A DNA stretch of 64,000 nt from Chitinophaga sp. Ak27 (GTDB lineage Bacteria > Bacteroidota > Bacteroidia > Chitinophagales > Chitinophagaceae). The notes under the pieces are model-generated. The model searched no databases. It saw nothing but the letters and a program-made list of their open reading frames with translations, and was not told the origin of the DNA. Shown piece by piece: positions 17,812-27,110 of the stretch (the stretch's first letter is position 1; the number at the start of each line of letters is the position of its first letter). Where the stretch lies: contig NZ_JABAOB010000001.1 in NCBI RefSeq assembly GCF_012726295.1, forward strand, positions 496,001 through 560,000, read 5' to 3'. Made by a program: the position numbers and the translations under genes.

Positions 17812-19734
17812 ATGAGAAAGAATTATATAGCAAAAACCGTCTTCGCAGCACTGGTAGCTGCAATGATTGCCTCCTGCAGCAAGAACTATCTTAAACCTGA
17901 TCCTTTATCCTTTTATGAGCCCGAAACGACTTTCTCTACCAAGTCGGGTCTCGATGCTGCCATAGCGATGTGTGACAAGCATCTACGGGCTTACTGGAGC
18001 TACATTACATCAAGGGATATTTCAGTGCCTATTAATAGCGAGTATATGTTGTCCGACATGGCGGTATCCGGCAAAACAGACGATGGAAGCATCTTTGCAG
18101 ATGTGGCTACACGCCTTACGCCAACAGATGGCATGTACACAAACGATGTGAACATGCTCAGTTATTTCTGGGGAGAAACTTACAACGGGATCAAGTATGC
18201 CAATACCATCACTTCCTATATTGACAAAGTGCCCGGCCTGGACGAAGCTACTAAACATGAGTATATTGGCCGGGCTTATTTTCACAGGTCGTTCCGTTAC
18301 CTGGCACTATGTTTCCAGTTTAGCAATGTCCCGCTGATCACGCGGATTCCATCTACCCCTAAACAGAACTATAAGAGCACCAGCCGGGAAGCTATCCTGG
18401 AGATGATCACTAAAAATATGGAAGATGCGGTACAATGGGTGCCTGATCAATCCAGCATGTCTTATATAGGCATGATTAATAAGGGCGCCTGCCGTCAGCT
18501 ATTGATCAAATGCTACCTTGCCACCGGACAGTGGGATAAAGCCATTGCACAAGCCGATGCTTTAATTAATAGTTCAGGTTATTCATTAATGACGGCTCCA
18601 TTTGGTACGTTTGAAAGCCCGCTGGAAGCTACCTGGCACATTACGCGGAACGTGATATGGGACCTCCATCGCCCGGTGAACAAGTGTATTCCGACCAACA
18701 AAGAAGCTATTCTGGCTATGCCCAACCGGGATGGTACGGATGCTGCCATAAAAATGCGTACCATGCGGAACTGGGGACCTATGTGGAATATTTCCACCCT
18801 GGTTTCTCCGGCAGGGAAATTTATGCAATGCTACGCTTCATCCAGCAACTCCTACCGGGCCAACCTGGATTACAACTCGGCGGTGGGCCGCGGTATCGCC
18901 ATGATCAGTCCTACCTATTTTGCGCAGCATGAACTTTGGAACGTAAATGGCATTAATGATACCGCAGATTTGCGGCATAACAGCCGGGTGGGCAATTGGG
19001 CAAGAATGGACTCTCTGAAATATAATGATCCTTCAGATGCCTTATACTTTGGTAAAAACCTGAGACTCTATAATGGAACAAAACTTTTGTGTACCGATAC
19101 GGTGCGTAATTGGTTCGACTGGCCACACTATAAAGTGTTTGCAAATGATATTGATCATATTGGCAATCCGGCGAGTAATAATAATAGGGGCGGGGCGGCC
19201 GACTGGTACTGTTATCGTTTGGCGGAAACCTACCTGCTTCGTGCGGAGGCGCAATTTTACAAAGGGAATATAGCCGCAGCTACAGCAGATGTAAATATTG
19301 TAAGGCAAAGAGCAAAATGCCAGCAATTATACACCGCCGTTACAATTGGCGACATCGCCAACGAACGTGCCAGGGAACTCTGGATGGAAGAATGGCGGCA
19401 CATGGAGCTAAGCCGTATGTCCTACAGCCTCGCCTTAAGCGGCAAAGCCGATGAATGGGGCAATACATATAACGTGAACACCCTGTCAGACAACAGCTAT
19501 TGGTATCAGCGCATACAGCATTACAACAATTACTACAACAAAAACAAAATCACCATAAAAGGAAGATCCTATACCATGGCGCCACATAATATCTATTGGC
19601 CAATTCCCCAATCAGCTATCGATGCCAACTTATATGGCAAGCTGCGTCAAAATCCCGGCTATAACGGCTATGCCCCGGATGTAGAGATGTGGACGAAATG
19701 GGAAAACGCGGTGAATGATGAGGATAAAAATTAG
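17812..19734 (+). CDS. SusD/RagB-family surface glycan-binding lipoprotein
   Basis: The 640-residue protein has a lipobox with C22 (MIASCSKNYL) followed by the usual YLKPDPLSFYEPE linker. It contains SusD TPR helices (YIGRAYFHRSFRYLALCFQ) and the C-terminal SusD motif YLLRAEAQFYKGN...ADVNIVRQRA...RARELWMEEWRHMEL. At 640 residues it is somewhat longer than typical SusD proteins (500-600). It caps the SusC barrel and binds the glycan. A strong hairpin ends the transcript. Confidence 0.95.
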   Translation: MRKNYIAKTVFAALVAAMIASCSKNYLKPDPLSFYEPETTFSTKSGLDAAIAMCDKHLRAYWSYITSRDISVPINSEYMLSDMAVSGKTDDGSIFADVATRLTPTDGMYTNDVNMLSYFWGETYNGIKYANTITSYIDKVPGLDEATKHEYIGRAYFHRSFRYLALCFQFSNVPLITRIPSTPKQNYKSTSREAILEMITKNMEDAVQWVPDQSSMSYIGMINKGACRQLLIKCYLATGQWDKAIAQADALINSSGYSLMTAPFGTFESPLEATWHITRNVIWDLHRPVNKCIPTNKEAILAMPNRDGTDAAIKMRTMRNWGPMWNISTLVSPAGKFMQCYASSSNSYRANLDYNSAVGRGIAMISPTYFAQHELWNVNGINDTADLRHNSRVGNWARMDSLKYNDPSDALYFGKNLRLYNGTKLLCTDTVRNWFDWPHYKVFANDIDHIGNPASNNNRGGAADWYCYRLAETYLLRAEAQFYKGNIAAATADVNIVRQRAKCQQLYTAVTIGDIANERARELWMEEWRHMELSRMSYSLALSGKADEWGNTYNVNTLSDNSYWYQRIQHYNNYYNKNKITIKGRSYTMAPHNIYWPIPQSAIDANLYGKLRQNPGYNGYAPDVEMWTKWENAVNDEDKN

Positions 19735-19756
19735 GAAAAAAAGTTAATACCAATTT

Positions 19757-19799
19757 CCCGGCAGTAAAGGCGAAGCAGTGCTTCACCTTTACTGCCGGG
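19757..19799. terminator. Bidirectional terminator overlapping the response-regulator 3' end
   Basis: The arms 19757-19776 and 19780-19799 pair at 19 of 20 positions with a 3-nt loop. It sits between convergent SusD (ends 19734) and the response regulator (ends 19789), and the last four codons and stop of the latter lie in the right arm. Confidence 0.75.
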
Positions 19800-20553
19800 G
19801 CAATGAATCAAAATATTCGAGGGGCGACATTTTAAAATACTTCTGAAAGTTACGGCTGAAAAGGCTTTGCGAGCTATACCCTATCATCTTTGAAATCTCG
19901 TAAAACGAAAATTCATTTTGGGCGATTAAATTGGCGGCCTTTTTAAGTCGCGTAATATCAATTAATTCTTTCGGAGACAGGGAGGATAAGGATTTAATTT
20001 TACGATACAACGTAGTGCGGCTCATAAACATGTGTCCGGCCAGCATATCAATATCAATATTTGGGTCTTTAATATTCTCCCTGATATATTCATCCAGTTT
20101 TTTCAGAAAGGCTTCATCTGTTTTGGAATGCGCCATTACCCGCACATCCTCAAAAGGCGAACTGGCAAAATGTTCTTTTATCTTGCGGCGGTTTTTAAGC
20201 AGGTTGGCAATCTGTACCTGCAGCAGCTCCGACGAGAACGGCTTTTGGATATAAGCGTCTGCCCCTACTTCCAATCCTTCAATGTGGGCTTTGTAGGTAT
20301 TTTTAGACGTTAATAAAATGATGGGGATATGGCAATATTCAACATTAGACTTAATTAGCCGGCACAGTTCAAAACCATCAATTCCCGGCATCATAATATC
20401 CGATATAATGAGGTGAATAATTTCTTTGTCCAGCACAGTTTGCGCAATTTCCCCATTGGCGGCAAGATGCAGCTGGTAGCTATCACCCAAAACTACAGAT
20501 AAAAACTCCAGGATATCTTCATTATCATCAACAATAAGAATACTTTCGGTCAT
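19789..20553 (-). CDS. Response regulator: receiver plus AraC-type DNA-binding domain
   Basis: The 254-residue protein has a CheY-like receiver at 1-120 with the acidic pair D9/D10, phospho-acceptor D52 (IISDIMMPG), T82 and K104 (QKPF). An AraC-type two-helix-turn-helix domain at about 150-250 follows (MFMSRTTLYRKIKSLSSLSP and GYSSQSLFSRNFQKYFKMSP). In most Bacteroidota glycan regulators these domains are fused C-terminally to the kinase; here they are a separate gene, 1 bp after the kinase stop. It probably activates the neighbouring GH105 and SusCD genes, for which candidate sites A, B and C are listed. Confidence 0.93.
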   Translation of the reverse strand: MTESILIVDDNEDILEFLSVVLGDSYQLHLAANGEIAQTVLDKEIIHLIISDIMMPGIDGFELCRLIKSNVEYCHIPIILLTSKNTYKAHIEGLEVGADAYIQKPFSSELLQVQIANLLKNRRKIKEHFASSPFEDVRVMAHSKTDEAFLKKLDEYIRENIKDPNIDIDMLAGHMFMSRTTLYRKIKSLSSLSPKELIDITRLKKAANLIAQNEFSFYEISKMIGYSSQSLFSRNFQKYFKMSPLEYFDSLPRQ

Positions 20554-20554
20554 A

Positions 20555-23500
20555 CTACTTTATCTTTTTCCAACTGCTCAATTGAAACTCAAATTTTTGA
20601 TGTATGGGCAGTTTCAGTTCAAATATAATTAAATCAGTTTCTCCGGAAATCAATCGCAACGATCCATTGTGCAGCTCAGTGAGCGATTTGGCCAGCGATA
20701 GCCCGATGCCGGTTCCCGGCCGGTCATTTCCCCGTAGCCTTACAAAGGGTTCAAATATCTGGTCTTTAAACTCTGCTGGTATGCCTTTACCATCGTTGCT
20801 AAAGCTGATGGTAAAATATTCATCCGTATCGTTTACCGTATTTATACTAATCGTGGCCCTGGTAGCCGCATATTTAACCGCATTTGACACAATGTTGGTA
20901 CATATTTTATTGAACGCTTCCCGGTCTACAAAAGCCATAAAGGGTTTTCCTGGTAGTACTATATTTAAATTGATATGGTTAGCGGCAGCCTGTTCTTTAA
21001 AGCCTGCTACCAGTTCGGTTATCAGCCTAACAATATCTGTTTTTACGAAATTTAAGCTGAACTGATCTGCTTCTGTTTTTCTAAAATCGAGCAACTGGCT
21101 GGCCAGCTCTATCAGGCGCCGGGTATTTTTTTCGGCGATTTTGAGACTTTTCTTGACATGCGGTTCTTTGTCAAACTTTTTACTCAACCACTCTATAGGA
21201 CCTGCTATAAGCGTCAGCGGAGTTTGTATTTCATGGGTAATATTGGTAAAAAATTCAATCTTGGCCTGGTAAATTTCTTTTTCCTTTTCGTGTTCAAATA
21301 ATTGTAGTTTCCGCAAATTTTTGCGCTGCAGGTATCGGCGATATAAACGGTCTGTGATGAATATCACGGTGCCTAAGAGCAGTAGGTATAAAATGTAGGC
21401 AACGTTGCTTTTCCAAAAAGGTGGCAGAATTTTAATGAACAGCCGCCGCTCCCGGCCTACCCAGCTTCCTGTATTACTTTCCGCCTGAACAATGAATTCA
21501 TAGCTGCCGTAGCTAAGGTCGGTGAAATAGGCTTTGCGGTTGGTGTTGAGATAGGTCCAGGGCTGGTCGATGCCTTTCATGAGATATTTATACCGCGTGG
21601 CCCCGGGCGATGAAAAATTTAATGCGGCAAATTCAATACTAAAATTGTTTTGATCATATTTCAATACAATCGTGTCTGTATATAAAATAGATTTGGGAAG
21701 CGGGCTGTTATGCCCACCAGGCACTGCCTCTATATTATTAATCTGGAAACCCGTTATATAGGTCGGCGGGCTGGGCTCTCTTTGACTAAATAAAGCCGGG
21801 TCGAAGGCAATCATCCCTTTAACAGAGCCGAAGTACATTTTACCATCGGTATGCTTGTACGCCGAGTTATAGTTGAATTGATCTGTTATCAATCCGTTGG
21901 CCTGTGTATATACTTTCACCTGTTCGGTATGCAGGTCAAAACAAACAAGGCCTTTGGACGAACTCACCCACAGATGCTTTGAATTATCTTCCAGGATGCT
22001 ATATAATACATTGCTGGGTAGCCCGTTTGCCGTAGTGTATCTTTTGGTGGTTTTCCGGTCGGGGTTCAGTTTTATCAACCCGGAGCCAGTGGTGGCAAAC
22101 CATAAAGCATGGTCGCTGTCTTCAAAGATATTGTATACAGGGAATTCGTTGATGGTCTTTCCCCGGGTGGTATCACCAAAACGCAAATTTCCCCGCTGTC
22201 CGGTTTCAGGGTTATAATAAAATGCGCCTTCCTTTACGCTGCCGGTCCAGATATTTCCGGCTGAATCTTCGAAAATATCGTACACATAAGTATTGAATGG
22301 TATCTGGCTGATACGCCTAAATGTTTTGTGCTGTATATCATATTCAAATAGCCCGGCATTACGATAGGCAGTACCTACCAGCAGTTTATTGTTTTTTGTC
22401 CGGTAGATGGAAATTACAAAATCGCTCATCGGCCCGGTCTTGTCGCCGATGAGTTTAAACCGGTTCGTCACCAATCCTGTACGCACATCCATGATTTCCA
22501 TGCCCTGCAAAAAGGGGCCGATAAATAAAGCGTTTCCCCAGGAAAACAATCCGTGTATATTCGAATAGGAGATGCTTCCTTTTTTGCCGGTAGCTGTATA
22601 GTTTGTAAATAGTCCGGTTTTTACATCCAGTTTGCTGATACCAGCATCTTCGGTGCCGATCCATAAGTGCCCGTTTTTATCGGCGCATATCTCACTTATC
22701 GCATTTCCTGAAATAGCATTAGTACCCGGCAATGGATAATACTTCTCAAATCGCGCATTGACTTTTGAATAATAATTCAGCCCGCCAAAAAAAGTACCAG
22801 CCCACATACCACCCTGGTTATCCCTGCATATGGCATAAACAGCATTGTCTGCCAGGGCATAGGGGTCGCCCGGTCGTTTTTTCAGGCTAATGCTCTTGTT
22901 GATGGCCAGGTCGTAAATGTAAATTCCCGATTCGGTGGCGATCCAGTATTGCCCATCGTTACCCACGGCAATGTCGCGAACAAATATGTCCTTATGCTTA
23001 TCTCCATCCAGTGATAAGGATTTTACGAGACCGGTTGTAGTGTTGTAGCTTTTTAATCCCTGCTTAAAACAACCTATCAATAGTTCGTTGTTACCGATAG
23101 GGTATATTTTGCTGATAGACCGGGCATTTACAGGCAAACTTCTATCAACGATCCTTATTCTGTCGCCTGGCTTTGCTTTGGGGTTGTAAATATGAATATT
23201 ACCGTCATTATCTCCCAACCATAAATTCTTATTGGAATCCAGCGCAATACAGGATGCCTTTATTTTCAGGTTCTCTACCCTGTTTTCTGCCTGTATGTAT
23301 TTGTACAGGGAAAATTGGATGAGAAACCACAGGTTATTGTCATTATCTACTACAAGATGGTTGGTATATTCTTTCGGGACTGTTTCCAGCTCCGTGAGGA
23401 CTTCTTTATAAGGGTTATATTTAAAAATGCCTTTGCCGGTGGCGATCCAGATCATCCGGTTTTTATCTTCGGCAATACAATTAATCACATCATTGCCGAG

Positions 23501-23746
23501 GCTGCCGAATTTATCGTTGTTGTTTTTGTAGGCTTTAAAGGTATATCCGTCAAAACGGTTCAAGCCGCCACGGGTACCTACCCATATTAAACCGGTACTA
23601 TCCTGTATTACGGCGGTTACCGCATTATGCACCAAGCCGTCATCTACCTGGTAATGCTTAAAGTAATATTGGCTATAGCAGGGAGAAATAGCAACCAGTA
23701 ACAGTAAATTCAACAAAAAAACAATATGACCGAAGGATCTCATCAT
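20555..23746 (-). CDS. Sensor histidine kinase with periplasmic two-component propellers (split hybrid regulator)
   Basis: The protein has 1063 residues from the ATG at 23746; a TTG four codons earlier is unlikely. It has a signal peptide (residues 1-24, CYSQ-Y), about fourteen propeller blades (repeats of the type GLIWVGTRGGLNRFDG) to about residue 670, a Y_Y_Y domain at about 690-760, one membrane helix at about 775-795, a HisKA domain with H838 (THEIQTPLTL) and an HATPase_c domain with N, G1 and G2 boxes (NIVSNAVKYA, NDGKGIP, GTGIGLSLAKSL). This is the architecture of glycan-sensing hybrid systems, except that the receiver and AraC domains are encoded by the next gene. It senses breakdown products in the periplasm. 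Confidence 0.94.
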   Translation of the reverse strand: MMRSFGHIVFLLNLLLLVAISPCYSQYYFKHYQVDDGLVHNAVTAVIQDSTGLIWVGTRGGLNRFDGYTFKAYKNNNDKFGSLGNDVINCIAEDKNRMIWIATGKGIFKYNPYKEVLTELETVPKEYTNHLVVDNDNNLWFLIQFSLYKYIQAENRVENLKIKASCIALDSNKNLWLGDNDGNIHIYNPKAKPGDRIRIVDRSLPVNARSISKIYPIGNNELLIGCFKQGLKSYNTTTGLVKSLSLDGDKHKDIFVRDIAVGNDGQYWIATESGIYIYDLAINKSISLKKRPGDPYALADNAVYAICRDNQGGMWAGTFFGGLNYYSKVNARFEKYYPLPGTNAISGNAISEICADKNGHLWIGTEDAGISKLDVKTGLFTNYTATGKKGSISYSNIHGLFSWGNALFIGPFLQGMEIMDVRTGLVTNRFKLIGDKTGPMSDFVISIYRTKNNKLLVGTAYRNAGLFEYDIQHKTFRRISQIPFNTYVYDIFEDSAGNIWTGSVKEGAFYYNPETGQRGNLRFGDTTRGKTINEFPVYNIFEDSDHALWFATTGSGLIKLNPDRKTTKRYTTANGLPSNVLYSILEDNSKHLWVSSSKGLVCFDLHTEQVKVYTQANGLITDQFNYNSAYKHTDGKMYFGSVKGMIAFDPALFSQREPSPPTYITGFQINNIEAVPGGHNSPLPKSILYTDTIVLKYDQNNFSIEFAALNFSSPGATRYKYLMKGIDQPWTYLNTNRKAYFTDLSYGSYEFIVQAESNTGSWVGRERRLFIKILPPFWKSNVAYILYLLLLGTVIFITDRLYRRYLQRKNLRKLQLFEHEKEKEIYQAKIEFFTNITHEIQTPLTLIAGPIEWLSKKFDKEPHVKKSLKIAEKNTRRLIELASQLLDFRKTEADQFSLNFVKTDIVRLITELVAGFKEQAAANHINLNIVLPGKPFMAFVDREAFNKICTNIVSNAVKYAATRATISINTVNDTDEYFTISFSNDGKGIPAEFKDQIFEPFVRLRGNDRPGTGIGLSLAKSLTELHNGSLRLISGETDLIIFELKLPIHQKFEFQLSSWKKIK

Positions 23747-23794
23747 CACTAAATCCAAATATAAATAATGATATCAAAATCCTATAGGGCCAAA

Positions 23795-23864
23795 GTCGAA
23801 TCATACCATTGATGGCCGTACAGACCACCAATTTGGTACGATTCGTCAAAACATTGAACAAAAC
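23795..23864. promoter_or_regulatory. Operator-like site C and inverted half-site upstream of the kinase gene
   Basis: 23840-23864 (GATTCGTCAAAACATTGAAC plus AAAAC) matches site B at 20 and site A at 19 of 25 positions. A second GATTCGAC in the opposite orientation lies at 23795-23802, so the half-sites face apart (GAATCATACCA at 23798 and TGGTACGATTC at 23834 form a 10-of-11 inverted repeat). It is 49-118 bp upstream of the kinase start. It suggests autoregulation, or control of the small membrane genes to the right. Confidence 0.5.
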
Positions 23865-24025
23865 CTTTATGGTGCGGGATCTTCCACAGGCTCTTGATCT
23901 ACCGAATAAGGATGTTTTCCCAACGAATATGAGTCCATTATTCCCGAATATCCATTTAAAGGCGGTCGCATTAAAAAATACTTATATCATTGAGGCAGAT
24001 TACACCTACTTAAAATAACATTGAA

Positions 24026-24286
24026 ATGAACAAAAAATTTACATTCAGTCAAAAGCCATTAGACTATGTGTATGCCCTCGTGTGGTTTGGACTTTTTGTA
24101 GCTTTCGCCTACTATATTTTTTCCGGTAAAATGTTTCAGCCCGACGCAAACGGGAAGATTCATATCGTAGCTATTCTGGTAGCATGGGTGGCAGAATATT
24201 TAACCCAGATAGGAACATCCATCCTGGTTTTACTGATAGGATTATATATTTCCGGTAAAATGATTGTTAAAAAAGCCGTCAACTAA
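24026..24286 (+). CDS. Small membrane protein of unknown function
   Basis: The 86-residue protein has two membrane helices (about 14-32 and 56-76) separated by a short hydrophilic loop (FSGKMFQPDANGKIH). I recognise no family. A second small membrane protein starts 7 bp after its stop, so the two probably form an operon. The 69-codon frame at 23809-24018 just upstream is probably not a gene. Confidence 0.6.
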   Translation: MNKKFTFSQKPLDYVYALVWFGLFVAFAYYIFSGKMFQPDANGKIHIVAILVAWVAEYLTQIGTSILVLLIGLYISGKMIVKKAVN

Positions 24287-24293
24287 TCGATAT

Positions 24294-24497
24294 ATGCAGG
24301 TCAATTTTATCATACTGCTGTTTACCGGCATATACCTGGCGGGCACCCTACTCTACTACAGATATGCCGTAAAGAAAGGAATTGCATTCAGGTATAAGCC
24401 TATCACCTTAATAGTTGTATTTCTCCTATTTCTGCTCGCTCTCTATGGTATTATCACCCGGCAGCCATATAATGAAATTCTGCCCTTTATACGTTAG
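24294..24497 (+). CDS. Small membrane protein of unknown function
   Basis: The 67-residue protein starts MQVNFIILLFTG at 24294; this ATG lies 7 bp after the preceding stop and is preferred over an in-frame ATG at 24264 inside the previous gene. It has two membrane helices (about 4-22 and 36-56) and a basic loop (RYAVKKGIAFRYK) between them. No family is recognised. It converges with the phosphodiesterase gene. Confidence 0.6.
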   Translation: MQVNFIILLFTGIYLAGTLLYYRYAVKKGIAFRYKPITLIVVFLLFLLALYGIITRQPYNEILPFIR

Positions 24498-24523
24498 AAG
24501 CGGGGAGCTGTTTCTTTGAACTG

Positions 24524-25474
24524 TTAAAATGTAAGCAGTTTACCCTGCTCCGGGATGATCAATTTAACATGCAGCGGATTGTAAGCCTTTAGCTGCGTAC
24601 GGATCACCTGCTCACGGTTGCCGCCAGGTTTGATATGCGTAATCACCACCGGGAAATTGTTTAACGCTTCCTTACCGGAAAGCGAAGCAAGGTTCTCTAA
24701 TGAGGACATTAACCAACGTGGGGTAAGATGCCCGAATAATTGTTTATCCGGTTGTTCATTAGCGAAAGAGACTTCAATAAAAAGGGCCTTCAATTTTTTT
24801 GCTTTCAGCAGCGGCGCCACGTATTGCCATAGCTGATGCATTTTATCTGAATGTTCTACCGAATCGGCCCCCGTATCGCCCAGGTACAGCGCATAGGCCT
24901 CGTTATGGCGCACCAGGAAAGCAGTACTTTGATAAGGATTGCCATGACTTAATGAAAAAGCGGTTACCTGCATATCGGTATTTTGCAAAGGCATTTCTAT
25001 ACCCGGCGTAAGTACCGTATAATGGTATTTGCCCAGTGCTGGTTTCTCGCCTTCGTCGGCGAAGTTAGCCCAGCTTTTCCACGAGAAATATTTATCCTTG
25101 AGCACATCCAGGCAGTAGTCAAGGCCATAAATGTTTTTGCTGCTGTCATCCGGCGAGTTGATGATCATACCAGCCAGGTGATCCAGGTGGGCGTGCGATA
25201 TGAGATAACCTTTTATATTTTTCTTCAACACCTCTTCGGCCGTGCCGTGCAACAGTTTGGCCTGTATGGCTTTCTCAATGCCGTAATGTAAGGTACCTGC
25301 GTCGAGGCACACATAGTCATTGCTACCGGTTGTCGCAATCATGTAGGCAGATAGGTTGCTTTCATCAATACCGCCCTTCACGCCAAGCGGGATGACTTTG
25401 AACGAAGTTTGCGAAAAAGCGGTTTTGCAAAACAGCACGCATGCGAATAGTAGAATCGTTAAAACAGGCTTCAT
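24524..25474 (-). CDS. Periplasmic class II 3',5'-cyclic-nucleotide phosphodiesterase (MBL fold)
   Basis: The 316-residue protein has a signal peptide (residues 1-21, AFSQ-T) and a metallo-beta-lactamase fold. The metal motif SHAHLDHLAG is at about 94-103, LSHGNPYQSTAF supplies the next histidine, and YLGDTGAD the metal-bridging aspartate. The overall pattern (LDAGTLHYGI before the HxHxDH motif, GHLTPRWLMSSL later) fits the class II cyclic-nucleotide phosphodiesterases related to yeast PDE1 and CpdP rather than beta-lactamases. It would hydrolyse cAMP or cGMP in the periplasm. It is divergent from the GT39 gene. Confidence 0.8.
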   Translation of the reverse strand: MKPVLTILLFACVLFCKTAFSQTSFKVIPLGVKGGIDESNLSAYMIATTGSNDYVCLDAGTLHYGIEKAIQAKLLHGTAEEVLKKNIKGYLISHAHLDHLAGMIINSPDDSSKNIYGLDYCLDVLKDKYFSWKSWANFADEGEKPALGKYHYTVLTPGIEMPLQNTDMQVTAFSLSHGNPYQSTAFLVRHNEAYALYLGDTGADSVEHSDKMHQLWQYVAPLLKAKKLKALFIEVSFANEQPDKQLFGHLTPRWLMSSLENLASLSGKEALNNFPVVITHIKPGGNREQVIRTQLKAYNPLHVKLIIPEQGKLLTF

Positions 25475-25529
25475 CGGCTAAAGATCAAAATTTCCGTTGA
25501 ATACTACTGATTTTTTTTATCTTTTTCCT

Positions 25530-27110
25530 ATGAAACCTGTTCATCTTCTTTATCTGTTGGCCCTTGTCAAGTTAATTTTACCGTTCTTCCTCCAGGATCC
25601 AACGTGGGGTCCTCACCGCGACGAATTCCTTTACCTGGCAGAAGCCCGTCATATGGCCTGGGGCTATATGGAGGTCCCCCCACTGCTCTCTGTCTTTGCC
25701 TGGCTCACAAACCTCCTGGGCGGCGCAACGTGGGCCATAAAAATATGGCCTTCGCTGGGCGGCGCCCTGACATACGTCCTCGCAGGCCGGTTGGTGCTCC
25801 ACCTCGGCGGGCGTTGGTTTGCTCTGGTCCTGGCCTGGATGCCCTTCGTAGCAGGCGTCTGGCTCAGGATACATTTCCTCTTCCAGCCAAACTTCCTGGA
25901 TATATTATTTTGGACAGCGATGGCCTATGGGCTTACCAGGTTTCAGCAATCGGAAAAGCCCATACATCTTTACATGGCAGGTCTTAGCTTCGGCCTGGGC
26001 ATGCTTAGTAAGTACACCATGGTCTTTTATGCCACGGGCCTGATGGCGGGTCTCCTCTTCACCTGGGACCGGAAGATCCTCACCAACCGCCACTTCTATT
26101 ATGCGATCGGGCTCGGCTTCTTACTTTTCCTGCCCAACCTGATTTGGCAGGTTCGCAACGGCTTTCCGGTTGTCTACCATATGAAAGCGCTTCATGATGG
26201 CATGCTCCAGCACGTGAGTAACTCCGATTTTCTGAAGGATCAACTGCTATATAATGTGGCCACCTTGTTTACCTGGGTAACCGGCCTCATTTGGGCAGCG
26301 CGAACAAAACAATACCGTTTTATTGCCTGGGCATTCTTCGTCACACTCACCCTCCTGATGGTAGGCCATGGAAAAAGCTATTACTCGCAAGGGGCTTACC
26401 CGATCCTGTTTGCATTAGGCGCTCCCCAGCTGGAGGCCTGGGCAAATAAATGGTGGAAGATAGGTATGATCGCCTTTAGTCTTTTCATAGGCATCCGCCT
26501 TACCCCGCTCCTCCTGCCTTTCAAGGCGCCCACGCCACTGGCAGCATACTATGTTCGTCACCCGTTGGCGAGTAAAGTGGGATTCCTCCGTTGGGAAGAC
26601 CTCCAGGACCACTCCCTGCCCCAGGATTTCGCGGATATGTTGTCCTGGGAAGAAATGACCCAAAAGGTGGCCAACGCCTATGCTTCCCTCAACAACACGG
26701 AGAAGGCCCACACGCTGTTGTTCTGCGATAACTACGGTGAAGCGGGAGCCGTGAACTATTATGGCCCGAAGTACCATTTGCCAGCCGCATACAGCGACAA
26801 TGCCAGTTTTCTTTACTGGATGCCCCGCGATTTCGATCAGTTCGAAGTATTGCTGCTCGTCACGGACGATAAACAGGAAATGCAGCATGCCTTTATCAAA
26901 GAATTCAAAGCCGTGCAGCTCGTAGATAGCATCACGAATCCCTATGCGCGGGAGCATGGCTCGCTGATCATATTGATGAAGGGACCCAGCGAAGCATTCC
27001 GGAAAGCATTCAGGGATAAAATTGATAAAAGTAAACTGAAAACCACCGCAGACGGCGCTGCCCAAACGCTGAAACCCAACCCGCTGGAAGACGGTGGCGC
27101 ACTGCATTAA
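25530..27110 (+). CDS. GT39-family (PMT/ArnT-like) membrane glycosyltransferase
   Basis: The protein has 526 residues from the ATG at 25530; a TTG at 25497 is a weaker start. The first periplasmic loop carries the GT39/PMT_2 motif GPHRDEFLYLAEARHMAWGY with the catalytic-type DE pair, then about ten membrane helices follow to about residue 340 and a soluble C-terminal domain. Such enzymes move sugars from a polyprenyl-phosphate donor to a protein or lipid acceptor on the periplasmic side. Its stop codon abuts the stop codon of the convergent dehalogenase gene. Confidence 0.85.
   Translation: MKPVHLLYLLALVKLILPFFLQDPTWGPHRDEFLYLAEARHMAWGYMEVPPLLSVFAWLTNLLGGATWAIKIWPSLGGALTYVLAGRLVLHLGGRWFALVLAWMPFVAGVWLRIHFLFQPNFLDILFWTAMAYGLTRFQQSEKPIHLYMAGLSFGLGMLSKYTMVFYATGLMAGLLFTWDRKILTNRHFYYAIGLGFLLFLPNLIWQVRNGFPVVYHMKALHDGMLQHVSNSDFLKDQLLYNVATLFTWVTGLIWAARTKQYRFIAWAFFVTLTLLMVGHGKSYYSQGAYPILFALGAPQLEAWANKWWKIGMIAFSLFIGIRLTPLLLPFKAPTPLAAYYVRHPLASKVGFLRWEDLQDHSLPQDFADMLSWEEMTQKVANAYASLNNTEKAHTLLFCDNYGEAGAVNYYGPKYHLPAAYSDNASFLYWMPRDFDQFEVLLLVTDDKQEMQHAFIKEFKAVQLVDSITNPYAREHGSLIILMKGPSEAFRKAFRDKIDKSKLKTTADGAAQTLKPNPLEDGGALH

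Noticed and set aside
23809..24018. 69-codon frame before the small membrane proteins
   Set aside because: It spans the operator-like inverted repeat, shows no coding-like composition or hydrophobic core, and has no recognisable domain. It is more likely promoter DNA.
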